NCBI RefSeq assembly: GCF_900103665.1
Contig: NZ_FNGY01000003.1
Coordinates: 310,001 to 374,000 of the forward strand
Source: Pedobacter steynii
Lineage (GTDB): Bacteria > Bacteroidota > Bacteroidia > Sphingobacteriales > Sphingobacteriaceae
Reading direction: 5' to 3'
DNA: 64,000 nucleotides
The position numbers and the translations under genes are program-made. The notes below the pieces were generated by a model. That model worked only from the letters and a program-made list of their open reading frames with translations. It searched no databases and was not told where the DNA came from. Shown piece by piece: positions 26,798 to 35,990 of this stretch (position 1 is the stretch's first letter; every line of letters begins with the position of its first letter).

Positions 26798-27931
26798 TTA
26801 TTTGATCACAAACAGTTTCCTGCCTTCAATTCTAAAATGTGTTCCTTCAAATTCCAGGATCTTCAACACTTCAGACAATTTCACCCCACGGGGGATATCT
26901 CCGATAAATTCATCATCAGGGCGGTCTACCTGGTAAATAACCTCCACATCGTACCAGCGCGCCAGTTGTCGCAATACCGAATGAAGGCTCTCTTTTTCAA
27001 AATGGAAGAAACCATTTTTCCAGGCCATGGTCTGCTCTATATTTGCCGGTCCGACCTTAATCTTTCCCGCGGAATGTAATGGCAATGTGGCCTGCTGACC
27101 AGGTTTTAGAAACATCACATTTCCGGCAGAAACTTTTACACTGCCTTCCAGAAGTGTGGTTTTCACCTCCCCCTCATCCTCATAAGAATTGATGTTAAAA
27201 TGTGTTCCCAGGACTTCTACCTGCTGCCGGTCAGTGCTGACAATAAAGGGTAGTTTTTTATTTTTTGCCACCTCAAAATAAGCCTCACCGCGGAGTTCAA
27301 CTTTACGTTGGCTCAGGTGTGCAAATGTGGTAGGAAATTTAATTGAAGAAGCCGCATTCAGCCAAACACTGGTCCCATCAGGCAGGTTCACCTGATAAAC
27401 ACCTCCTCTTGGCGTACTGATGGTATTATAGGCCAGCTCCTTCGCATCAGATTGAACGATAGAATAAACCAGCTGTCCCTCTGCATTCTTGGTAATCTTT
27501 ACACCAGCTTGTTCTGCCAGCTGGCCGTTTCCTGCATCAGTCAATGAAATTTGTGAACCGTCGGATAAAGTCAGCGTCGCCTTATTCCCTCCCGGTGCAG
27601 CGTCATGCTTAATTTCGACCGCAGCTAAGGGATTTAAAGTATTGCCAGTACCGGAGTAAAAATAGAACCCGGCAAAAATCGCAATCAGGATACTTGCTGC
27701 GACAGCAATTTTTGGCCATAAAGGTTTCGGCTGATTGACCCGCTGATAGTCCATCTCATCGTCCTCAGAAATCTCTGCACCTTCATTCCAGGCCTCCAGC
27801 AGCTGATCATCGAGCTTTCCTTCTTTTGTTAACTGCACAAAAAACTCCAGCTCCTCATCACTGAGTTGTTTGTCCAGGTAACGCTGAACAAGGATCTTAT
27901 AAAATTCGTTTTCTTCCATAGGGCTAGCCAT
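26798..27931 (-). CDS. FecR-family anti-sigma factor
   Basis: A 377-residue inner-membrane protein. The cytoplasmic sigma-binding part (about 1-75) is followed by a membrane helix (WPKIAVAASILIAIFAGFYF, near 72-91). The periplasmic FecR domain contains YNTISTPRGGVYQVNLPDG, LNAASSIKFP and LRGEAYFEVAKNKKLPF. A C-terminal DUF4974-like domain (FHFEKESLHSVLRQLARWYD to the end) follows. A second ATG at 27919 would remove four residues. It lies 61 bases after the sigma gene. It is expected to couple substrate binding at the SusC STN domain to release of the sigma factor. Confidence 0.93.
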   Translation of the reverse strand: MASPMEENEFYKILVQRYLDKQLSDEELEFFVQLTKEGKLDDQLLEAWNEGAEISEDDEMDYQRVNQPKPLWPKIAVAASILIAIFAGFYFYSGTGNTLNPLAAVEIKHDAAPGGNKATLTLSDGSQISLTDAGNGQLAEQAGVKITKNAEGQLVYSIVQSDAKELAYNTISTPRGGVYQVNLPDGTSVWLNAASSIKFPTTFAHLSQRKVELRGEAYFEVAKNKKLPFIVSTDRQQVEVLGTHFNINSYEDEGEVKTTLLEGSVKVSAGNVMFLKPGQQATLPLHSAGKIKVGPANIEQTMAWKNGFFHFEKESLHSVLRQLARWYDVEVIYQVDRPDDEFIGDIPRGVKLSEVLKILEFEGTHFRIEGRKLFVIK

Positions 27932-27992
27932 TCAAATAGGAAGACAATATTTGAGGCAGGTAAGGGTAGCTGGAAATAGATTTTTTTTAAAA

Positions 27993-28586
27993 TTATTTAA
28001 GAAAGACGGTTAGCAGGACACTCAATGAGATGCCAAGGTCTCTTTTCGCGGAAGCACTGAGAATTTTCATAGAGCCTACCATGTGGTTTTTTACGGCATT
28101 TCTGGAGATTCCCAATTCAGTAGCCACCTCATCGTAACTTTTCCCCTGTTGCCTGCACAGCTTAAAGATCTCTCTGGTCCTGGAAGGTAAAGCCTCGAGT
28201 GCTTTTTCCAGATATTCATGATACTCCTTACTTAAAAGGCTTTCTTCTGTATCATTTCTTTCCTCTACAAAAGAATTCAGGACCTCCGACATGGCTACAT
28301 CAGACCTCAATGCTTTTTTAAGACTGTTTAAAGTATGGTTTCGGGCCATAATAAAAAGATAAGCCCTAATCGACCTGACTTCACACAATTTAGATTTACA
28401 CTGCCAGATCTTAATAAAAATCTCCTGAGTAAGGTCCTCAGATAAATCTGTAGAATGCACAAACTTCTTGATATACTGATAAATCGGGGCACTATAACGA
28501 TCATACAGTTCCGCAAAAGCAGACTCCTCCCCGGCTATTAACCTGGTCTTAAGATCATGATCTGAAAGTGTGTGTTGTAATGACAT
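27993..28586 (-). CDS. ECF RNA polymerase sigma-70 factor
   Basis: A 197-residue ECF sigma. Region 2 is seen in AFAELYDRYSAPIYQYIKKF, DLSEDLTQEIFIKIWQCKS and SIRAYLFIMARNHTLNSLK. Region 4 is LPSRTREIFKLCRQQGKSYD, then ELGISRNAVKNHMVGSMKIL. A hydrophobic tail (LGISLSVLLTVFLK) is common in Bacteroidota SusC-linked sigmas. It is first in the block sigma-FecR-SusC-SusD and should drive that operon, probably including the amine genes. A TAnnTTTG box lies 26 bases upstream of its ATG. Confidence 0.94.
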   Translation of the reverse strand: MSLQHTLSDHDLKTRLIAGEESAFAELYDRYSAPIYQYIKKFVHSTDLSEDLTQEIFIKIWQCKSKLCEVRSIRAYLFIMARNHTLNSLKKALRSDVAMSEVLNSFVEERNDTEESLLSKEYHEYLEKALEALPSRTREIFKLCRQQGKSYDEVATELGISRNAVKNHMVGSMKILSASAKRDLGISLSVLLTVFLK

Positions 28587-28611
28587 GTTTGAATCCCCGA
28601 AACTAATTTAT

Positions 28612-28619
28612 CAAAATTA
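28612..28619 (-). promoter_or_regulatory. candidate -7 box (TAATTTTG) of the ECF sigma gene
   Basis: On the minus strand the sequence TAATTTTG fits the Bacteroidota housekeeping -7 consensus TAnnTTTG. It lies 26 bases before the sigma ATG. No clear -33 TTTG was seen at the usual spacing, so this is a moderate call. Confidence 0.4.
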
Positions 28620-28813
28620 AGTTAATGTAACATACATGTTTCCGAATTAATAATTCTGAAGATTGTAATCCCCTATTTTTCAACAAGAAGCAATATAAGC
28701 AGATTTAACTCTAAAATAATGATGCTAACTCTTAAAAAATGAGATCATTAACTTTATTTTTCAACAAACACAATATTTAACAACAAATTAACATCAGCGG
28801 AATTTTTTGCGTA

Positions 28814-28821
28814 TATTTTTG
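28814..28821 (+). promoter_or_regulatory. candidate -7 box (TATTTTTG) of the T9SS cargo gene
   Basis: TATTTTTG matches TAnnTTTG, 21 bases before the ATG of the 1734-residue protein, in the 256-base AT-rich divergent gap with the sigma gene. No strong -33 element is visible. Confidence 0.4.
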
Positions 28822-28842
28822 GCAATCTAAACCTATGCTCTT

Positions 28843-31800
28843 ATGAAAAAACAATTACTATTGTTGTTATTTTTTGTTGTTCTTTATTTTCCCGCCCAGC
28901 TTCAGGCTCAAATTGCCAGCTGGGACTTCAGCGGACAGAATCAGCTCCCCACCTCCACAGCCAACACCTATGATCCAGGACTTACTGCTGCTCCCGTACT
29001 GACCAGAGGAGCCGGCGCACCCGCCAGTATGGCAGGAAACTCTTTCAGGACCACTGGCTTTAGAAACGATGGGATCAGTGTTGCAAACACAGATTATTAC
29101 GAGGTAACCCTCGCTGTCTCCAGCGGAAAAACCATTTCCCTCTCCACCATCAACGCAATTTTCGCCGGGACTGGCGCCTATTACGCAAATTCAGGAGTAA
29201 GTGTTCAGTTTGCCTACAGCCTGGATGGCACCAATTTTACACTTATTGGCGCTCCGTCTACTGTTCTGGCAGCCAATGTGACCAATTCAACGACAAGCCC
29301 TTTTCCAACCATCAGCCTTTCGGGAGTTACTGCTTTGCAAAATGTAGCTTCAGGAACCACCATTACCTTGCGTTTTTATGCAAGCGGACAAACCGCAACT
29401 GGCGGCTGGGGCTTCAATTCCCCTGCTCCGGGAAGAATGGGTTTTGACATTGGCGGAAACGTTTCCAGTACCGGAGGAACTGACAATACTCCCCCTGTGA
29501 ATGCCCTTAACTACCCAAAAACCAACAACATCAGTTCCAGCTCTATTGATCTTTTAACAAACATCAATGAACCCGGGACTACTTATTATGTATTGATCCC
29601 AGCTTCAGGAACCGCTCCAACCAACACCACACAAATAAAAAATGGCCAGGATGGCAATGGAATCGCCGCATTTAAATCAGGTAGCATTCCAAATACAGCG
29701 AATATCGAAGCCAGTACTACCATCAATGGCTTAAATCCAAGCACGGCTTACAAAATATTCAGCGTATCCGCGGATGCTGCGGCCATACCAAACCTTCAAA
29801 CTACATTTTCTACCTTAAATGCGACAACCTTAAATCCGGATGTCACAGCGCCCGTTAATACCGCAGGCTACCCAAAAATGGGTACCATTGGCAATACGAC
29901 ACTGGAATTGATCAGCAACATCAATGAAGATGGAACAACGTATTATGTTTTAATTCCAGCTACAGGAACGGCACCAACGACCACTGCACAGATAAAAGCA
30001 GGCCTGGATGGCAATGGAATTGCCGCATTAAAGTCGGGCTTGATGGTCAATACAGCCAATACTGATGCCACACAAACCATCACCGGATTAGTTGCCAGTA
30101 CAGCCTACAACATTTACCTCGTCGCGTCTGATGCAACCTCAAATACACAAACGGCCATCAGTATACTGAACGCGACCACCAAGAACCCACCGGCCCTAAA
30201 CATTCCGGTAATCATCAGTCAGTATTACGAAGGTACTTCCACCAACAAATGGATTGAACTGAGTAACCTGAGCAATAGTCCGGTCAACACCGCCACTTTA
30301 CAATTAAAACTTGCATTATATAACATTTCAGGAGATGCCGGCAACATTAACATTACGCCAAACCCATCCCAGACTGTGAACCTAAACGTGATCATTCCTG
30401 CTCAGGGAACAGTATTGATTGGCAATACAGGAAATGGTGCTGAGGTTTCTTACTTAACCCCGGCCAGTGCTGCACAAACCAGCAATCTGGTGATCAACTT
30501 CAATGGAAATGACGGCGTTACCCTGTTGGACAACGACAACAACATCATTGACGCTTTCGGACAAGGTATCAACGCGAAAGACATCTCTTATGTAAGAAAT
30601 ATATCCGTAACCGGACCAACGCCAACTTTCAATATCGACGACTGGACCCAATTGGCCATCCCCATCGTTCAGAATGCCATAGACGATGACGACCTGAACA
30701 GACTGGGCGTTCACCTGCCGCCCAACCTTCCTCCATGTGTGGCACCAGCTACCATTGCCGGTTCATTAATTTTTAGCAACATCAGCACCAACAGCATTAC
30801 AGGCAGCTTTACCGCAGCTACAGATGCCAACGAATACCTGATCATCAGAAGCTTATCACCCAGCCTGACGGCCTTACCAGTAGACGGAACTGTTTACAAT
30901 AAAGGGACTGCCATCGGTGGTGGCATTGTTGCCGCCCGCATTGTGGGCTCAACGTTCACAGATACCGGACTCCCAAACTCCACTAAATATTACTACTTCA
31001 TTTTCTCTTTAAACAACATCTCCTGCACAGGGGGGCCGAAATACCTCAGCACAAACTCACTCAACGGATCTGAAATTACAAAAACACCTGCGCCCTGTGC
31101 CATTCCGGCAAGTCAGCCTACCGCTTTTACCGTAACTTCATCGAATTACAACTTTATCCAGGGGAGCTACACGCCTGCCAATAATGCGGATGAGTACCTG
31201 GTGGTGATGAGCACCAACAATACACTTACTGCCAGCCCTGTCAACCAAACGGTTTACACCGTTGGAGACGCTTTAGGAGGTGGCACAGTAATTAAAAGAG
31301 GAACAGGAAACAGCTTCATCAGAAACGGGCTCGCTCAAAACACAACTTACTATTTTTATATTTTCGCCCTCAACAGCAGTTGTAGTGGTGGTCCGTTATA
31401 CCTGAGCAGCAGCCCACTTACAGGAAGTCATAAAACAGGCATTTTAGACCCTAACAGCCTTAATTTCTATTACGGAAACCTGCACAGTCATAGCAGTTAT
31501 TCAGACGGGAATAAAGACGATAAGACTAAAAAACCCGAAGATGATTATGAATTTGCGAAGAATTCCATGAAAATGGACTTTCTCGGCCTTTCCGAGCATA
31601 ACCATACCGGAGCAGGAATGTCGCTTGCCAACTGGCAGCCAGGCATGGATGCCGCTAAAAAAGCAACTACTTCCACTTTCCTCGCCCTTCACGGCATGGA
31701 ATGGGGTGTCATCAGCGGTGGTGGTCACGTGATCGTTTACGGAATAGATTCGCTAATCGGATGGGAAACCGGAGAACACCAGATCTATGTTCCTAAAAGT

Positions 31801-34047
31801 GTATACACGGGCCCGACAGGATTATTCAGGGCCATCAACCGCCATGGATTGAATGCCATTGCTACCCTTGCGCATCCAAGTACAGCAGATTACAACAACT
31901 TATTGGCCACTTATGATTTAAGTGCAGACAGTGCCATTGTAGGAACAGCGCTTGAAAGCGGCCCTGCCTTCTCTACCAACCTGACCTATTCAGATCCGGC
32001 CAGCTCGATGAGTTACCTCGGGTATTACAACCGCATGCTGGCCAAAGGATACCGTCTTGGTGCCAGCATTGACCACGACAATCACAATTTAACCTTTGGA
32101 CGACATACCCGTGCCAGATTGGTGGTCCTCGCCCCTGCACTCACAGAAAACGATCTCCTGGATGCCATTAAGAAAATGCGTTTTTATGCTTCTCAGGATT
32201 CGGCAGCAAAGGTAACCTTCACTTTAAATAAAATGCCGCTGGGCAGTACCTTTACCGGTGTCGCCGGACCAGTAATCTCAGTCAGCACCGCAACCACCAA
32301 TCCCGTAACGAGCATCAAACTGATGTATGGAACGCCGGGAAGTGGCGTTAACCCCACCCAACTCAGTAACAGTAGCTCGGGAGTACTAAATTATACCCAT
32401 AGTGATTTGACGAATTTAGCCACAGGTTATTATTATGCTGACATTCTGGAAACTGACGGAAGCAGGATCATCACCTCTCCAATCTGGTATACCCGCGACG
32501 ACAGCTTTATTCCGAAAACCCAAACCATCACTTTCAATCCGACCAGAACCGCCACTTATGGAGATCCTGACATGGAAATTGGTGCCAGCAGCGACAATAC
32601 GGACATCAACCTGACCTATACTACTTCTGATGCAAATGTTGCCACGATCACAGACCATAAAATCCGTATCGTCAATGCCGGGGTAACTACGATTACAGCG
32701 AACCAGGAAGGCAATGCACTCTACAGTCCGGCGACACCAAAACAACAGATTTTAACTGTTGCACAACTACCAATGGTGGTTACTGCCGAAAACAAACAGA
32801 AACTAGCCGGAGCAGCAGATCCGGTATTTACCTATACTTCATCAACAGCACCGATAAAAACAGATGTATTTTCAGGTCAGCTGAGCAGGAATACCGGAGA
32901 AGCTGCAGGGACCTACCAGATTACCCAGGGCAATCTCGCGCTGAGCCCTAATTATTCCATTGATTACAAACCTGCAACTTTAACGATCCATGCAAAAGCA
33001 TCCGGAACCATCAGTGGCAATACCACCGTGGCCATAGGCAGCCCGGCACCGATGATCATCTTTACCGCGACAGCTGGTGTCCCTCCTTTTACCTTCAGTT
33101 ATCAGATCAACGGAGGCGAAACACAAAGCCTGAACAGCTCAGGAAATACGGCAATGCTGGAAGTTCCGACCCAAACACCGGGCAGCTTTACCTATACGCT
33201 GACCAATGTGCGTGATGCCAATAGCAGTCAGCCGCAAACAGGATCTGCAACAGTTGTCGTAAAACCATTGCCGGTAGCTACAATATCAGGTTCCGCGGCA
33301 GTATGTGTCAATGGTACTCCGCCGGCAGTCACCTTCAATGGCACAACAGGAACCGCTCCATTCACCTTTTTATATTCGATAAATGGAGGCAATACTATCC
33401 GTCTGATCAGCAATACGAATGTTGCCAGCACAACTGCGCCCTCAAACAATTCAGGTTTGTTTACCTATAAGTTAGTCAGCGTTACAGATGCTTACGGTAC
33501 ACAGGCACAAACAGGAACCGCAACCATTACGATCAACGCTTTGCCGGTAATACAGATCTTAAGCAGCAAAGGAGGCAATATCTCTAAAGGAGATGTGATC
33601 CAGTTAACAGCCACAGGGGGAACGCAATACAGCTGGACGGGCAATGAAGTGTTAAGCGGACAAAATAGCGCCACGGTATCTATAAGGCCAAAACAAAGCG
33701 GCAATTATAAAGTGACCGTAACCAATGCCAGTGGTTGCAGTTCAGAACAAAGCATTTCGATCAGTGTGGCCGATGATTACAAACTGGAAGCAGGAACCCT
33801 CATTACGCCGAACGGAGATGGTATTAATGACAGGTTCGTGATTAAAAACATTGATTATTATCCTAAAAATACGCTGAGAATCTTTGACCAGAGCGGGCGG
33901 GTATTGTTTCAGCGACAATCCTATGCCAACGACTGGGACGGTACTGTAAATGGCAGTCCACTTCTGGAAGGCACTTATTACTACATTCTGGATATGGGCG
34001 CCGGACTAGGTAATTTCAAAGGGTATATCAATATTATCAGAGATTAA
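28843..34047 (+). CDS. giant T9SS type B secreted PHP-domain protein
   Basis: A 1734-residue exported multidomain protein. Signal peptide about 1-22. Two related Fn3-like repeats (about 216-448) share TTYYVLIPA and DGNGIAA. A lamin-tail-like region (about 455-610, IISQYYEGTSTNKWIELSNL) follows, then a second repeat pair (about 631-870) sharing DANEYL/NADEYL and TKYYYFIFSLN/TTYYFYIFALN. Next is a PHP metallohydrolase (about 876-1130: NLHSHSSYSDG, SEHNHTG, TLAHPS, SIDHDNHN), with Big/MBG-type beta domains (about 1225-1385). PKD-like repeats lead to a T9SS type B sorting domain (from about 1648: LITPNGDGINDRFVI, LRIFDQSGRVL, LEGTYYYIL). PHP domains cleave phosphoesters, so a secreted nuclease or phosphatase is plausible. 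The gene downstream is PorP/SprF. Confidence 0.9.
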   Translation: MKKQLLLLLFFVVLYFPAQLQAQIASWDFSGQNQLPTSTANTYDPGLTAAPVLTRGAGAPASMAGNSFRTTGFRNDGISVANTDYYEVTLAVSSGKTISLSTINAIFAGTGAYYANSGVSVQFAYSLDGTNFTLIGAPSTVLAANVTNSTTSPFPTISLSGVTALQNVASGTTITLRFYASGQTATGGWGFNSPAPGRMGFDIGGNVSSTGGTDNTPPVNALNYPKTNNISSSSIDLLTNINEPGTTYYVLIPASGTAPTNTTQIKNGQDGNGIAAFKSGSIPNTANIEASTTINGLNPSTAYKIFSVSADAAAIPNLQTTFSTLNATTLNPDVTAPVNTAGYPKMGTIGNTTLELISNINEDGTTYYVLIPATGTAPTTTAQIKAGLDGNGIAALKSGLMVNTANTDATQTITGLVASTAYNIYLVASDATSNTQTAISILNATTKNPPALNIPVIISQYYEGTSTNKWIELSNLSNSPVNTATLQLKLALYNISGDAGNINITPNPSQTVNLNVIIPAQGTVLIGNTGNGAEVSYLTPASAAQTSNLVINFNGNDGVTLLDNDNNIIDAFGQGINAKDISYVRNISVTGPTPTFNIDDWTQLAIPIVQNAIDDDDLNRLGVHLPPNLPPCVAPATIAGSLIFSNISTNSITGSFTAATDANEYLIIRSLSPSLTALPVDGTVYNKGTAIGGGIVAARIVGSTFTDTGLPNSTKYYYFIFSLNNISCTGGPKYLSTNSLNGSEITKTPAPCAIPASQPTAFTVTSSNYNFIQGSYTPANNADEYLVVMSTNNTLTASPVNQTVYTVGDALGGGTVIKRGTGNSFIRNGLAQNTTYYFYIFALNSSCSGGPLYLSSSPLTGSHKTGILDPNSLNFYYGNLHSHSSYSDGNKDDKTKKPEDDYEFAKNSMKMDFLGLSEHNHTGAGMSLANWQPGMDAAKKATTSTFLALHGMEWGVISGGGHVIVYGIDSLIGWETGEHQIYVPKSVYTGPTGLFRAINRHGLNAIATLAHPSTADYNNLLATYDLSADSAIVGTALESGPAFSTNLTYSDPASSMSYLGYYNRMLAKGYRLGASIDHDNHNLTFGRHTRARLVVLAPALTENDLLDAIKKMRFYASQDSAAKVTFTLNKMPLGSTFTGVAGPVISVSTATTNPVTSIKLMYGTPGSGVNPTQLSNSSSGVLNYTHSDLTNLATGYYYADILETDGSRIITSPIWYTRDDSFIPKTQTITFNPTRTATYGDPDMEIGASSDNTDINLTYTTSDANVATITDHKIRIVNAGVTTITANQEGNALYSPATPKQQILTVAQLPMVVTAENKQKLAGAADPVFTYTSSTAPIKTDVFSGQLSRNTGEAAGTYQITQGNLALSPNYSIDYKPATLTIHAKASGTISGNTTVAIGSPAPMIIFTATAGVPPFTFSYQINGGETQSLNSSGNTAMLEVPTQTPGSFTYTLTNVRDANSSQPQTGSATVVVKPLPVATISGSAAVCVNGTPPAVTFNGTTGTAPFTFLYSINGGNTIRLISNTNVASTTAPSNNSGLFTYKLVSVTDAYGTQAQTGTATITINALPVIQILSSKGGNISKGDVIQLTATGGTQYSWTGNEVLSGQNSATVSIRPKQSGNYKVTVTNASGCSSEQSISISVADDYKLEAGTLITPNGDGINDRFVIKNIDYYPKNTLRIFDQSGRVLFQRQSYANDWDGTVNGSPLLEGTYYYILDMGAGLGNFKGYINIIRD

Positions 34048-34058
34048 TTTATAGAGAC

Positions 34059-34970
34059 ATGAAATCAATCAATCCACATATAAAACACATCAGCCTTAGT
34101 TTACTGTTATTTACATCGGTATTTATGCAGGAATTAAAGGCACAGATCCTTCCTCTGAATGCACAGTATTTTCATAACAAATACCTGGTCAATCCGGCAA
34201 TGGCAGGAGCAGGCAGCGGTTTAAATATTAACGGAAGCTTTCGCAAACAATGGTCAAACATTCCAGGCGCTCCGCTTAGTCAGGGGATTACCCTCGATCA
34301 GCAATTGGGTAAAGTCGGTCTTGGTGTAAATGTATGTAATGAAAAGGCAGGCGGAATACAACATACCAAAGCAGTAGCGACTTTTGCCTACCACCTTCCC
34401 CTCAATGCAGATGACAAAGGGTTAAGCTTTGGCCTCTCTTTCGGCGCGAGCAAGGACCGTTTTGACCTGAGCAGCTTAAAAAACAGCGACATCAATGACC
34501 CTTCGATTGCCAGGTTTAACGACAGAGGTTATCTCGTAGATGGTGATTTTGGAGTTGCCTATACCTCCAAAGGATTAAACATTGAAGGCTCCATCCCGAA
34601 TCTGCGTTCTGCATTTAAAAAAGAAGATTTAAATTATGCAGATAAGCCTACATTTTACTCCGCAATAAGTTACAAATTCAACCTGGGCAGCGATGTGGAT
34701 GCAGTCAGACTTGAGCCTAAAGGGGTATTCAGAGGAATCAAGAATTATGATAACCTATGGGATGCCGGGGTTAATGCCAGCTTTGCCAACGACAAGCTGT
34801 ACCTGATGGGCATGTACCACAGCACGGAAAATGTAACGGTTGGCCTGGGCATAAATTACAAGTCGAGCTTATATATAATGGCTTATTACAATACGGCAAC
34901 CTCTGCCATTACCGGTTATACCGATGGCGACTTTGAGGTCAACCTTAAATTCAATATCGGCAAAAAGTAG
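34059..34970 (+). CDS. PorP/SprF-family type IX secretion outer-membrane protein
   Basis: A 303-residue beta-barrel protein with a signal peptide ending near MQELKAQ. The family signature is LNAQYFHNKYLVNPAMAGAG at the start, then NGSFRKQWSNIPGAPLSQG and a series of beta strands ending in FEVNLKFNIGKK. PorP/SprF proteins tether or help export T9SS cargo with type B sorting domains and are commonly encoded just behind the cargo. Here the gap is 11 bases, so cargo and helper form an operon. The match of gene order supports both calls. Confidence 0.93.
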   Translation: MKSINPHIKHISLSLLLFTSVFMQELKAQILPLNAQYFHNKYLVNPAMAGAGSGLNINGSFRKQWSNIPGAPLSQGITLDQQLGKVGLGVNVCNEKAGGIQHTKAVATFAYHLPLNADDKGLSFGLSFGASKDRFDLSSLKNSDINDPSIARFNDRGYLVDGDFGVAYTSKGLNIEGSIPNLRSAFKKEDLNYADKPTFYSAISYKFNLGSDVDAVRLEPKGVFRGIKNYDNLWDAGVNASFANDKLYLMGMYHSTENVTVGLGINYKSSLYIMAYYNTATSAITGYTDGDFEVNLKFNIGKK

Positions 34971-35006
34971 CCGGATATTAAGAAAAAAAGCCTTTTTAAC
35001 AGCTGA

Positions 35007-35046
35007 AAAGCCGGATGTTAGCTATTTAACATCCGGCTTTCTTTTT
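35007..35046 (+). terminator. intrinsic terminator after the PorP/SprF gene
   Basis: Arms AAAGCCGGATGTTA (35007-35020) and TAACATCCGGCTTT (35027-35040) form a perfect 14-base-pair stem with a 6-base loop. The stem is followed by CTTTTTC. Confidence 0.85.
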
Positions 35047-35335
35047 CATCTCGTTTTCTCCGGGACAAATTCCGTTTCATCGGAAAAAGCTTCAATAGGT
35101 TTTGTTTACTCCCACAATTCACCTCTGTATTAATTTATTACTCAACGAATTAATCATTATGCCAAATACATTAAAAATAATTATTTACAATTTCCTGTAG
35201 CGTTTTCTCCCCCTGTCGCGTTTTAGTAAAAGCACGCTAGATTAAGATTCCGGGGGCAGGTTTCAGGCCCTGTCTCCGAGTCTTTATTATCAGAGATTTT
35301 CTAATTCGTTATATTTACAAAAAAACAATTAGAAT
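35047..35335. other. intergenic region before the Dabb gene
   Basis: Together with the terminator this is a 365-base non-coding stretch. It holds a low-complexity AT part (35120-35195) and a short GC-rich part (35196-35290). I see no ORF, tRNA or convincing -7 box in it; TATATTTA near 35309 is a near match only. Confidence 0.4.
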
Positions 35336-35632
35336 ATGTTAGCTCACCACGTTTTATTCTGGCTAAAAGCCGATACCACCGAAGATCAGAAAACCGCTTT
35401 CAGAAAAGGTGTTGAATCATTAGAAAAAATCGAATCTGTAAAGACTTTTTATGTAGGCGTCCCTGCTCCCATTGAGCGCGCCGTAGTGGATACCTCTTAT
35501 ACTTTTTCTTTGATCATTATTTTTGAAGATCTTGCCGGACATGACGTTTATCAAACGCATCCTTTACACCTTGCTTTCTTAGATGAATTCCGTGGTCTTT
35601 TTGAAAAGGTCACCATTTATGACGCATTATAA
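35336..35632 (+). CDS. Dabb-family (stress-responsive alpha/beta barrel) protein
   Basis: A 98-residue dimeric ferredoxin-like protein. It opens with LAHHVLFWLKADTTEDQK, the Dabb signature, followed by GVESLEKIESVKTFYVGVPA, YTFSLIIIFEDLAGHDVYQT and HPLHLAFLDEFRGLFEKV. These small proteins are widespread and their substrate is usually unknown. It is 67 bases upstream of the thioredoxin-like gene in the same direction, possibly one transcript. Confidence 0.88.
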   Translation: MLAHHVLFWLKADTTEDQKTAFRKGVESLEKIESVKTFYVGVPAPIERAVVDTSYTFSLIIIFEDLAGHDVYQTHPLHLAFLDEFRGLFEKVTIYDAL

Positions 35633-35699
35633 TTAACCACAAACCGGAGAAAACGACCGCCTCAGTGCTTACATTTTCTCCGGAATTCAAAAAACAGAT

Positions 35700-35990
35700 A
35701 TGAGCGCATTTCAGGAACTTATTCAATCAGAAACCCCGGTACTCGTAGATTTTTATGCCGACTGGTGTGGACCATGTAAATCGATGAACCCTGTGATTCA
35801 GGAGGTCGCCAGAATTACGGAGGGAAGGGCAAGGGTGATCAAAATCAATATCGATAAAAATCAGGCTGCTGCAGCGAAATACAATGTCAAAGCCGTGCCA
35901 ACCTTCCTCCTTTTTAAAAAGGGAGAAATCATCTGGCGCCATTCAGGAATGATAGACCAGATGAGCCTGCTAAAACAACTGTCTATTTAA
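35700..35990 (+). CDS. thioredoxin
   Basis: A 96-residue cytoplasmic thioredoxin with the full fold: VLVDFYADWCGPCKSMNPVI carrying the WCGPC active site (residues 22-26), VIKINIDKNQAAAAKYNVKA, and the cis-proline loop AVPTFLLFKKGE. No signal peptide, so a cytosolic disulfide reductase. Its last 8 bases overlap the end of the minus-strand glycosyltransferase gene (tail to tail). Confidence 0.93.
   Translation: MSAFQELIQSETPVLVDFYADWCGPCKSMNPVIQEVARITEGRARVIKINIDKNQAAAAKYNVKAVPTFLLFKKGEIIWRHSGMIDQMSLLKQLSI

Noticed and set aside
35200..35290. tRNA or small structured RNA in the GC-rich stretch before the Dabb gene
   Set aside because: No cloverleaf, anticodon arm or terminator pattern could be built.
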